This document shows positions 7,453-14,950 of a stretch of 57,649 nucleotides of DNA, piece by piece. Position 1 is the stretch's first letter. Every line of letters begins with the position of its first letter. Made by a program: the position numbers and the translations under genes. The stretch is taken from the NCBI GenBank assembly GCA_019747895.1, contig JAIEQF010000022.1, positions 1 to 57,649 of the forward strand. The letters are read 5' to 3'. The notes beneath the pieces were generated by a model. The model was not told the DNA's origin. It did not search any database and worked only from the letters and a program-made list of their open reading frames with translations. This stretch comes from Chthoniobacterales bacterium. Its GTDB lineage: Bacteria > Verrucomicrobiota > Verrucomicrobiia > Chthoniobacterales > UBA6821.

Positions 7453-8652
7453 GGGGCGAAGCCCCAATTCGCCATCACCGGCATGGGAGCTGTCTCTGCT
7501 GGTGGGAAAAATGTTGAAGAGCTATGGCAAAGCGTTTTGCAAGGCCGCGTCAAGGCCGAGCGGTATCAATTCAAGAAGAGTGGTGTTGTGCTGCCTATCT
7601 ATCGCGCTGAGTTACCAGAGCTTTCAAAAAAAGATCAACATCTCGTGAGACAAGCAGATCGAACAGCTCAGCTTCTTTTAGCAGCTGCCCGTGAGGCCTG
7701 GAACAATGCTCAGCTGACGAATTCAACTTATGCAAAAGATCGCATCGGTATCATCATTGGAAGTTCGCGAGGACCGATGATGTTGCAAGAAGAGCAGATT
7801 AGTTCTTTGAAAAAAAAACCAAGTGCGGCGGTTTATAGCACCTCCTCTTCCATGGCCGGCCTTCTTGCTGCAGCTTTTTCAATTGAGGGACCTTCTTTTG
7901 TCGTGGCTTCTACCTGCACCTCCGGAGCAACAGCACTTGCCATGGGGCAGCAGCTCCTTCAGTCAGGTGTCCTTGACCTTGTCTTGGTTGGTGGTGTAGA
8001 TGCACCTTTAACAGAGTCGCTCTTGGAGCAGTATCGCGCAGCGGGAGTTCTTGCTGAGCAGCAGGATCCATCGATGGCACTGCGCCCCTTTGATCGCAAA
8101 CGGTCCGGAACTGTTTTGGGTGAAGGGGCTGTGGTCGTAATGTTGGAGTCCGAAAAGTTAGCATTGAAACGCACTGCGCCAATTATTGGTAAACTCCATG
8201 CTGTTGCTTTGCAGAGTCATCCTGGCCGTCGCGCCAGTCTTGATCCTCAAGGAAAGGCGCTGCAGCAAGTTATAAAGGGATCTTTGGAGCAAGCCCTGTT
8301 GACGCTTGATCGTATTGGCGTTGTTCATTTACATGGAACGGGAACCAAACAGAATGATCTGATCGAAAGTTGTGCCGTCAGCTCTATTTTTGGAAACCTT
8401 GTTCAACAGCCAATTTCATGGGCCAACAAGAGTATTACCGGTCACATTCTGGGAGCATCGCCGCTTTTCCAATTAGTTCTTGCTTTGCAAACAATGAGGC
8501 ACAGGTGGGTGCCTTCGTTGGTTCACTGTGATCAGCTTGATCCAGCCTGTCCCATCCGCGTGAGTCGGGGAGAACTGATCGCAGCCTCCCCTGCGCTCTG
8601 CCTTAATTCTGGATTCTGGGGGAACGTTTCGAGTATTGTGATTTCACCATGA
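7402..8652 (+). CDS. Beta-ketoacyl-ACP synthase, KAS II (FabF)-like
   Basis: A condensing enzyme that extends acyl chains on acyl carrier protein. The thiolase-fold catalytic Cys-His-His set is present: Cys172 in ASTCTSGATAL, His311 in HLHGTGTKQND and His348 in SITGHILGAS. At 416 residues it has FabF length. The N-terminal FAITGMGAVSAGG strand is essential to the fold, and no ATG, GTG or TTG lies between it and the ATG at 7402. The preceding residues PPLVTRYSLPVTG, encoded by the family B repeat, must therefore be translated. There is no acyl carrier protein or other fatty-acid gene next to it, so housekeeping and specialised lipid roles cannot be separated. Confidence 0.88.
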   Translation: MLPQNPPLVTRYSLPVTGAKPQFAITGMGAVSAGGKNVEELWQSVLQGRVKAERYQFKKSGVVLPIYRAELPELSKKDQHLVRQADRTAQLLLAAAREAWNNAQLTNSTYAKDRIGIIIGSSRGPMMLQEEQISSLKKKPSAAVYSTSSSMAGLLAAAFSIEGPSFVVASTCTSGATALAMGQQLLQSGVLDLVLVGGVDAPLTESLLEQYRAAGVLAEQQDPSMALRPFDRKRSGTVLGEGAVVVMLESEKLALKRTAPIIGKLHAVALQSHPGRRASLDPQGKALQQVIKGSLEQALLTLDRIGVVHLHGTGTKQNDLIESCAVSSIFGNLVQQPISWANKSITGHILGASPLFQLVLALQTMRHRWVPSLVHCDQLDPACPIRVSRGELIAASPALCLNSGFWGNVSSIVISP

Positions 8653-8762
8653 GGAGGAAAACGGAATAGCTACAAAAATAAAAAATCGCTAGCGTATTTT
8701 CGTCTCCGTCTTATGTTCTTTTGCGGCTATTTATTTTCTTATTTGTTTTAATTCTAAGTTTC

Positions 8763-9554
8763 ATGAAACGGTGGTCCACCTACATTATCAATCTTGATCG
8801 AGCTCCAGAGCGTTGGGAGCATATGAGCCAAACTTTTACGGAGGCTGAAATCCCTATTGTTCGCGTTCCTGCTATTGATGGCAATCAGCTGACATTTCCT
8901 TGCGCCGATTTTGATGAGAAAAAATTTCGGCGGTTTCATGGACGCGGAGTTAATATTTATGAGGTAGCCTGTTATCTGAGTCATCTCAAAGCGATGAAGC
9001 TTTTCTTAGAAAGCGACGATGAGTTTGCGATGATTTGTGAAGATGATCTTTTTTTGAACATAGGATGCAGAGAGGTAGTGGAAGCAGCATTGGCTTCCTC
9101 TTCCCTCTGGAACATTCTCCGGATGACGGGCCTTCGCGAAGGAAAATCCTGTCGGGTTCAGCAACTCACTCCTCATTGTTTTTTAACGCTGCACCTCAGT
9201 CGATTGAAGGGAGCTGGTGCGTACTTGATCGACCGAAAAGCGGCTTCTGTTCTTGTTAAAGAGTTGATTCCTATGTGGCTTCCTTGGGATCATGCAGTTG
9301 ATCGCGAGTGGGTTTTTGGTTTAAGAGCGCTCGCAGTGGCTCCTTTTCCCATTTCGCAAACAGATGAAAAATTTGAAAGCGCGATTCAAAAAATGTCTCA
9401 GCCAAAACTCTCTTCGCTCCAGCGTTGTCTGACAACCTATCCCTATCAAGCGCTGAATGAACTCTCGCGATGGATCCATCGTGGATTTTATTTTTTAAAA
9501 TTGAAATTAATGACGATCTTGCTTCCTTCCACTCGAAAGCCAGAGGGAAAATAA
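8763..9554 (+). CDS. Glycosyltransferase family 25 (LPS-type) protein
   Basis: A 263-residue sugar transferase of the family that includes LPS beta-1,4-galactosyltransferases. Diagnostic features are TYIINLDRAPERWEHM at the N-terminus, ACYLSHLKAMKLFLES, the EDDLF acidic motif (FAMICEDDLFLN) and GAYLIDRKAASVLV followed by WDHAVDREW. The ATG at 8763 places the first strand at the normal position; the frame is open to 8721 without family similarity. A weak family C-like sequence (TTCTTTTGCGGCTATT) precedes it. Its 3' end overlaps the convergent permease gene by 48 bases. Confidence 0.85.
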   Translation: MKRWSTYIINLDRAPERWEHMSQTFTEAEIPIVRVPAIDGNQLTFPCADFDEKKFRRFHGRGVNIYEVACYLSHLKAMKLFLESDDEFAMICEDDLFLNIGCREVVEAALASSSLWNILRMTGLREGKSCRVQQLTPHCFLTLHLSRLKGAGAYLIDRKAASVLVKELIPMWLPWDHAVDREWVFGLRALAVAPFPISQTDEKFESAIQKMSQPKLSSLQRCLTTYPYQALNELSRWIHRGFYFLKLKLMTILLPSTRKPEGK

Positions 9555-10463
9555 AATAAGCACAAGCGAGTAGAGAAGAGGTGATGTTAATTTCTCTCCG
9601 CTGAAAATAATTCCTAGAAAAGCGCCAATTGGGGGAACGAGGTAATTACAAGTCGAGGCAAAGCTTGGGCCTGCGCGATTGATGAGGAGTACAAAAAGAG
9701 TGTAGACCAACCCTCCGCAAAAAATTCCAAGCGCGATCAAAGCGATAAGGGCAGAGAGAGCCGGATGAAATGTCATAGTCGTCCAAGGTTTAGTGACCCA
9801 CAACATCAGTGGAATTGTCGTGATGGCAGCTCCCGTCAAGATTCCTTGCGCAGAACGGATGGGGCCAAAGCGATTTCCTAGACGAATTTTGATTAAGAGC
9901 ATGGCGATCGCAAAAAAGAGTGCAGAAGCGAGTACTGCTAAGATAGGAAGAACAAGAGAAGTGCCCGCAGTTGAAGAAAGGGATGTCTCATTAAAACTAG
10001 GAGCAACCAAAACAATCACGCCGATAAAGCCTAAAAAAATACCACCAGCTTTTTTTAAACCAATTCTTGATCCTGGAACAAACAGTGCTTCCAACACGGT
10101 CGCAAAGAGAGGAACCGTTCCAATAAGAACAGCGGTAACGCTGCTTGCTAAGCGCAATTGGGCCCAGGCGACTAAGACACAAGGAAGGGTTGCTTCTAAC
10201 AATCCGATGAGGAGAAAATCAGGTAATGATTTCCAAAAAGAAGAAGGAGTTTTTGAAATAGAGGGCCTGTCCACGCGGGCTGCCACGAGCAATGTTAACA
10301 ACAGAGCTCCGATCCCAATTCTTCCAGCCGCAATCGTTGTTGTCGAAAAGCTGACGAGAGCAAACTTCGTTAAGATGTATTGAGATCCCCAAATGAATCC
10401 TGCTCCGAAAAGGAGGAGGTAGTTGATGATGGTGAAGGAGGTAAGTTTGGAAGAAGAATTCAC
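9507..10463 (-). CDS. EamA/DMT-superfamily permease (copy 1)
   Basis: A 318-residue inner-membrane protein with about ten hydrophobic segments and two EamA repeats. The first begins LLLFGAGFIWGSQYILTKF, the second follows a central KIRLGNRFGPIRSAQG loop. Such proteins export small metabolites or amino acids; the substrate cannot be told. It is a close tandem paralog of the gene at 10497-11456, with which it shares NYLLLFG, GSQY, FLGFIGV, RAGPSFASTCNYLVPPIGAF and SGEKLTS. It lies downstream of that copy in the same direction and probably arose by local duplication. Confidence 0.85.
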   Translation of the reverse strand: MNSSSKLTSFTIINYLLLFGAGFIWGSQYILTKFALVSFSTTTIAAGRIGIGALLLTLLVAARVDRPSISKTPSSFWKSLPDFLLIGLLEATLPCVLVAWAQLRLASSVTAVLIGTVPLFATVLEALFVPGSRIGLKKAGGIFLGFIGVIVLVAPSFNETSLSSTAGTSLVLPILAVLASALFFAIAMLLIKIRLGNRFGPIRSAQGILTGAAITTIPLMLWVTKPWTTMTFHPALSALIALIALGIFCGGLVYTLFVLLINRAGPSFASTCNYLVPPIGAFLGIIFSGEKLTSPLLYSLVLILFSLWLSSGRKQDRH

Positions 10464-10496
10464 AGCGATGGAAGGGATGAGAAAAAAATTAGTATT

Positions 10497-11456
10497 TTAA
10501 TTTTTGTTTTTCTTTCCACTGGAGAGCCAAAGTGCCACTAAAATTAAAGCGAGCGCACTGATCATATTCGAGGTCATTTTTTCTCCGCTGAAAGCAATGC
10601 CTAGGAAAGCGCCAATCGGAGGAACAAGATAATTGCAAGTGGAAGCAAAACTCGGCCCTGCACGATTGATCAGTTTGACATAAAGAATGTAGACGAGGCC
10701 TCCGCAAAAAATACCGAGCAAGAGGAGCGTGAGTGATGAAGAACGAAGCGGATGAAAGGAGGTCATTAGCCAAGGCTTGGTGAGCCAGAGCATGAGAGGC
10801 AAGGCAGTGATAGCCGCTCCTGTAAGAATGCCTTGAGCCGAATGAATGTGGCCCAGCTTAGATCCTAGGCGCACTTTGATGAGGAGCATTGTAATGGAAA
10901 AGCAAAGCGCTGCGGTCAATACAGCTAAGACAGGCAAGAGGGGTAATGAAGTGGCATGGGAGGAGGCGAATATTTTTGAGAGAAGAGTCGTCGGCTCAAC
11001 GAGAATGACGACTCCAACAAAACCGAGAAAAATTCCAAGAACTTTCATTGTTGAAATGGTGTGGTCTTTTACAAAAAGCCCTTCCATGAGCGTTGCAAAT
11101 AGCGGAACAGTGCCGATTAAAATAGCAGTGACGCTGCTGGGAAGCTGATGCTGAGCCCATGCAACAAGGATACAGGGGAGCGTTGCTTCTAAAAATCCGA
11201 TGAGAATAAAATCTGGAAGAAATTTCCAAAAGGTATGCTTTTGTTGTTGGTCAGGTTTAACTTTTTCACTTCCTGCGACAAGGAGTAATGTCAGTGTGAT
11301 GGTTCCGATGCTAATGCGACCCGCAGCAATCATCGAGGTGGAGAAACTCTCGAGAGCAATTTTATTTAGTAGATATTGAGAACCCCAGATGAGCCCGCAT
11401 CCAAAAAGGAGGAGATAGTTGATGAAGATGAAGGAGGAAGATTTGGAAGAATTCAT
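10497..11456 (-). CDS. EamA/DMT-superfamily permease (copy 2)
   Basis: A 319-residue membrane protein, paralog of the next gene downstream, with the same ten-segment topology and shared blocks (LIWGSQYLLNKIALESFSTS, LEATLPCILVAWAQ, AGPSFASTCNYLVPPIGAF). The start at 11456 (MNSSKSSSFIFINYLL) aligns with the paralog's MNSSSKLTSFTIINYLL; an ATG three codons upstream at 11465 is the alternative. The substrate is unknown. The 33-base gap to copy 1 suggests co-transcription. Confidence 0.85.
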   Translation of the reverse strand: MNSSKSSSFIFINYLLLFGCGLIWGSQYLLNKIALESFSTSMIAAGRISIGTITLTLLLVAGSEKVKPDQQQKHTFWKFLPDFILIGFLEATLPCILVAWAQHQLPSSVTAILIGTVPLFATLMEGLFVKDHTISTMKVLGIFLGFVGVVILVEPTTLLSKIFASSHATSLPLLPVLAVLTAALCFSITMLLIKVRLGSKLGHIHSAQGILTGAAITALPLMLWLTKPWLMTSFHPLRSSSLTLLLLGIFCGGLVYILYVKLINRAGPSFASTCNYLVPPIGAFLGIAFSGEKMTSNMISALALILVALWLSSGKKNKN

Positions 11457-11489
11457 GGAGATCAAAATGATGAGAGAAGATTTTATAAA

Positions 11490-12173
11490 TTAGGACAGCG
11501 CTGATGAGGGGGTTAGCTTCGAAGAGAGCAAGTGCGCACTTGGCAAGTCATGTACTCCGGCAGAAGCGGCTATGAGGGATTTTTTGATCTCATCTGTTAG
11601 AAGATGCAAATCTCTTCCATGAAAATAGGTAAGCGCTTTTAAGCATTCACTAGGTTGAAAAGCAGATCCAAACATGGCAGAGGCCGCAGCTAGGCCATGG
11701 CTTAAAGAAGCTCCGGCGTAGATCATAGCAGCAATATCGATGTAGTCTTTTGATTCTACACATTGAAAAAGGACTTTGAGTTTTGTTGCCATGAGATCTT
11801 CAAGAGAGGCCACTTGCATGATTCCATCGCGTGTTGAATGTGGTTCTCCAATACGACCAAAGCTAAGATTGCCAAAGAAAGAAATTTTCACAGGAATAGA
11901 ATCTGAAAAAGGAACAGCAATCGTTAAGCTCTCTTCTCGATCTTGCAACAAGGTTGACGTTTTAAAAAAAGAAAATGTATCTCGTAATAACTCCTTCTTT
12001 AATTTTTTGTCAGAAAAAAAATCAAAGTCAATCGATTGACGATGACCAAGCTGCAAAGCAATAGCAGTGCCGCCGTAGAGGATGAATCCGAGGTTGGCTG
12101 CAGGCTTCAATTCAAGCCAAAGGCGTTGTTGAGCTGCAGAGAGAATTTCTAGATGTGGATCAAAAGTCAGCAT
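11490..12173 (-). CDS. AbiEii/DUF1814-type nucleotidyltransferase (toxin-like)
   Basis: A 227-residue protein with the nucleotidyltransferase signature LYGGTAIALQLGHRQSIDFD, where GG and DFD are the nucleotide- and metal-binding elements, followed by FFSDKKLKKELL and SLEDLMATKLKVLFQ. This is the fold of AbiEii/MenT toxins, which in known cases transfer nucleotides to tRNA or other targets. The ATG at 12173 lies 5 bases after the stop of the small upstream gene, as in toxin-antitoxin pairs. The frame is open to 12260, but that part overlaps the partner gene. Whether it is a toxin or a housekeeping transferase cannot be decided from sequence. Confidence 0.78.
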   Translation of the reverse strand: MLTFDPHLEILSAAQQRLWLELKPAANLGFILYGGTAIALQLGHRQSIDFDFFSDKKLKKELLRDTFSFFKTSTLLQDREESLTIAVPFSDSIPVKISFFGNLSFGRIGEPHSTRDGIMQVASLEDLMATKLKVLFQCVESKDYIDIAAMIYAGASLSHGLAAASAMFGSAFQPSECLKALTYFHGRDLHLLTDEIKKSLIAASAGVHDLPSAHLLSSKLTPSSALS

Positions 12174-12178
12174 GGCGA

Positions 12179-12490
12179 TCAGGATGAAAATTTTCTCGAA
12201 GGCAAGGGCGGGACCTCTTCGCACTTCGCTAAACCAAGTCGATAGTGCCAATAGTGCCAAGAACGATCATCAAATTCTCCGGGCTCGGCTTGCTGGAGCA
12301 CGTCCTTAAATCCACTCTCTCCGATTTCATGAGCCAGAGCACAGACATCGTTGTAGTCGCCGAGATTCATGACTTGAGCGACGATTCGCTCAGGATCTTC
12401 TAGTGCTTGTGCAGCAGGTTTCCACCAAAGATATTTGGCCATCGCTCGAATGACAGGTGAGTTCTTCCAAGTTGGATGAGAAGCGGGCAT
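12179..12490 (-). CDS. Small protein paired with AbiEii-type transferase (antitoxin-like)
   Basis: A 103-residue protein with RIVAQVMNLGDYNDVCALAH, then DVLQQAEPGEFDDRSWHYWH and YRLGL. Small proteins of this layout (a helical N-terminus, an acidic stretch, a W-x-W-x-RLGL end) often sit just upstream of AbiEii-type nucleotidyltransferases and are presumed partners or antitoxins. The 5-base gap to the transferase start supports translational coupling. No DNA-binding motif is evident, so self-repression is not indicated. Confidence 0.65.
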   Translation of the reverse strand: MPASHPTWKNSPVIRAMAKYLWWKPAAQALEDPERIVAQVMNLGDYNDVCALAHEIGESGFKDVLQQAEPGEFDDRSWHYWHYRLGLAKCEEVPPLPSRKFSS

Positions 12491-12514
12491 ATGTGCGACG
12501 ATGATAGCTAAAAA

Positions 12515-13060
12515 TTATTTCTTCCACAATGGCTTTGCCTTGAGCACAGCTTTATAAATAGGGCACTCTGGAACATGGGCTCCAGGCAGGTGGCCAATGC
12601 TCATCAAGAACTCGCCGACAATTTCGCCTCCGGTAAAGCGGAATGTCTTTTTAAAGAGCTTCACCCATTCTTCTTTCGGCTTGGGGTGATGTGATAACAG
12701 CCACTGCGCGAAAGAGCCACATTCTTTTTGGAGCTGCAGGATGGTCTTTGCATTTTCGATGGCAGCATTGATTTTTAAACGATTGCGGATAATGCCAGCA
12801 TCGCCTAGAAGCCTCTTTCTGTCAGCCTCGCCGTAGGCTGCAATTTTTTTAATATGAAAATTGTCATAGGCCTTTCGAAAGTTAGCCTCTTTTTTTAGAA
12901 TTGTTTCCCAACTGAGGCCGGCTTGGTTGATTTCTAAAATGAGTCTTCCAAAAAGTTCGTTGTCATCATCCAAAGGAAAACCGTAGAGCGTGTCATGGTA
13001 TTTTCGATGACATTCTTTTTTTGGGTCCGTAATTGTGGTGATGAAGTTGCAGTAGGACAT
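12515..13060 (-). CDS. tag: DNA-3-methyladenine glycosylase I
   Basis: This repair enzyme removes 3-methyladenine from alkylated DNA. The 181-residue product carries the HhH-GPD-like Tag fold: KYHDTLYGFPLDDDNELFGR near the N-terminus (the YHD.EWG.P motif), LILEINQAGLSWETILKK, and FTGGEIVGEFLMSIGHLPGA near the end. The C-terminal Cys/His pattern of the Tag zinc site is partly recognisable (HVPECPIY). It is the last of several minus-strand genes that could be read from upstream of 13527. Confidence 0.88.
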   Translation of the reverse strand: MSYCNFITTITDPKKECHRKYHDTLYGFPLDDDNELFGRLILEINQAGLSWETILKKEANFRKAYDNFHIKKIAAYGEADRKRLLGDAGIIRNRLKINAAIENAKTILQLQKECGSFAQWLLSHHPKPKEEWVKLFKKTFRFTGGEIVGEFLMSIGHLPGAHVPECPIYKAVLKAKPLWKK

Positions 13061-13110
13061 ATTCTCGGGTTAATAGGAGGTAGGTTACAGGTAAAATTTC
13101 AGGGAGATTC

Positions 13111-13527
13111 CTATGTGTGTTTCAGGCCAGAATGAATTTCAGGATTCCCCTCGTTCCAGAGAACCTCTTGTTTAATTTTTTCGATGAGCCATCGATCGGT
13201 TTTATAAAACAACGTGAATTCATAAACAGCATGCGTGTTAAAAAAATCGCCCTGGAATCGGCGCAGAATGAGCGCGGAGCAGCGGCAGGTCGCTTGATCA
13301 TCTGAGATGGAGATTTCTAAATTGAAAAAGAGATGCTGCGTCTGGAGTTTTTCGAGGGCATCGACTCTTTGTTGAACATACTCTTCCACAGAAAGAGTCA
13401 TTTTTGTTTTCCGTAAACTGGTGTAATCACAACTCACTTGGTCCATCAACAACGACTGCATCCCTTTCCAATCTTTGAGGTCAAAGCTATTGGCGAAGCG
13501 GGCGATGAGATTTCTAATTTCGTCCAT
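13111..13527 (-). CDS. SnoaL/NTF2-like domain protein
   Basis: A 138-residue single-domain protein starting MDEIRNLIARFANSFDLKDW, followed by GMQSLLMDQVSCDYT and a run of alternating hydrophobic strands ending in DRWLIEKIKQEVLWNEG. This matches the cone-shaped SnoaL/NTF2 fold used by polyketide cyclases, dehydratases and many small binding proteins. The catalytic role and ligand are unknown. It lies 50 bases upstream of tag in the same direction and is divergent from the CLC gene. Confidence 0.7.
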   Translation of the reverse strand: MDEIRNLIARFANSFDLKDWKGMQSLLMDQVSCDYTSLRKTKMTLSVEEYVQQRVDALEKLQTQHLFFNLEISISDDQATCRCSALILRRFQGDFFNTHAVYEFTLFYKTDRWLIEKIKQEVLWNEGNPEIHSGLKHT

Positions 13528-13627
13528 GATAAAATTTGGTAACGTAAAAATAATATCTTTTTGCAGTTGCCATGGGAATCCCTCAATTTGCCCTTTTTCT
13601 TTTTTGTGGTAGTTTGTTGCTATTCAT

Positions 13628-14950
13628 TTGCCCTTTTCTACCTTGTTTCACCAAAGTCTAGCCTTACTCCGTTCTTGTGCCCGTTGGATTGTGATCCTCC
13701 TTCCGATCTCTGCAGCCATTGGATCAGCGTGTGCTTTTTTTATCTGGAGTTTGAATATTGTCACGCAATGCCGCTTCGATCATCCGTGGCTGCTGTTTTT
13801 GCTGCCGCTAGCGGGGCTCGGCATTGGACTTGTTTATCATCATTTTGGAAAGATATCGGAAGGTGGCAACAATCTCATCCTCGAGCAGATTCATAAATTA
13901 GGAGGAGGTGTGCCGCGACGGATGGCTCCGCTCATTTTGTTCGCAACGCTGGTGACGCATCTCTTCGGTGGTTCTGTGGGACGTGAAGGAACGGCCGTGC
14001 AAATGGGAGGGAGCATGGCTAGCACTTGGGGACGAATGTTACGTTTGCGTCCTGAGCAGATGAGGATCCTGCTCTTGAGCGGCGTGGCTGCTGGCTTTGG
14101 AGCTGTTTTTGGAACGCCTCTTGCTGGCGCTGTTTTTGCGTTGGAGGTTTTGATGGTGGGGCATCTTTATTACGAAGCTCTTTTGCCGGCACTCGTAGCG
14201 GCGTCGCTCGGGAATTTTTTCTGCCATGCTTGGGGCGTCAAGCACATGATCTATCAACTGCATGAAGAGACCTGGCAAGTAACAGGATTTTCTATTCATT
14301 TTGATTTTCTGCTGCTCCTAAAGGTTGCGCTCATCGGTATTGCGGCGGGATTGGCTGGACGACTTTTTGTAAAAACAGAACATTTTTTGCGACACGGTTT
14401 TAAAAAAATCATTCCTTATGCTCCCGCGTGGCCCCTTTTAGGAGGAACGATGATCATTGGACTTGTGTTGATGTTAGGAACAAGATCGTACATCGGATTG
14501 GGAGAATGGTCGCCAAATCCTCATGACATCACGATTGCCACGCTCTTTCGAGGGGTCAATGTGGATGGAGGAGCTTGGTTTTGGAAACTTCTTTTTACAG
14601 CGATCACGCTGGCTGCTGGTTTTAAAGGAGGCGAAGTCACGCCCCTCTTCTTTATCGGAGCGGCTCTTGGAAACCTCCTTGCCACGTTGCTTGGAGGCCC
14701 ATCGGATCTTTTCACGGCGCTCGGATTTGTGGCTCTCTTTGCTGGCGCCTCAAACACTCCGCTGGCCTGCACCATCATGGGAGCAGAACTTTTTGGCGCA
14801 GGACATCTGCTGGAGATGGGAATTGTCTGCTTTGCCGCTTATCTTTGCAGCAGTCGCCAAGGGATCTATCGAGCGCAGCAAGCGAGTGGTTCAAAAAAAT
14901 ACAGAACCGTGTTGCGAAAAAAATCTTTTTTGAAGCCCTCTGATTCCTAA
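13628..14950 (+). CDS. CLC-family anion channel/antiporter
   Basis: A 440-residue, ~11-segment membrane protein. The gating-glutamate motif is GGSVGREGTAVQMGG, followed by FGAVFGTPLAGAVFALEVL and, in the second half, GGEVTPLFFIGAALGN. The first selectivity loop is not GSGIP but SEGGNNLILEQIH; a GNN-type loop occurs in a bacterial CLC subgroup that, as I recall, includes fluoride/proton antiporters. It may therefore export fluoride rather than chloride. The start is a TTG at 13628 (MPFSTLFHQSLALL); no better in-frame start was found. The last four bases overlap the convergent M20 peptidase gene. Confidence 0.85.
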   Translation: MPFSTLFHQSLALLRSCARWIVILLPISAAIGSACAFFIWSLNIVTQCRFDHPWLLFLLPLAGLGIGLVYHHFGKISEGGNNLILEQIHKLGGGVPRRMAPLILFATLVTHLFGGSVGREGTAVQMGGSMASTWGRMLRLRPEQMRILLLSGVAAGFGAVFGTPLAGAVFALEVLMVGHLYYEALLPALVAASLGNFFCHAWGVKHMIYQLHEETWQVTGFSIHFDFLLLLKVALIGIAAGLAGRLFVKTEHFLRHGFKKIIPYAPAWPLLGGTMIIGLVLMLGTRSYIGLGEWSPNPHDITIATLFRGVNVDGGAWFWKLLFTAITLAAGFKGGEVTPLFFIGAALGNLLATLLGGPSDLFTALGFVALFAGASNTPLACTIMGAELFGAGHLLEMGIVCFAAYLCSSRQGIYRAQQASGSKKYRTVLRKKSFLKPSDS

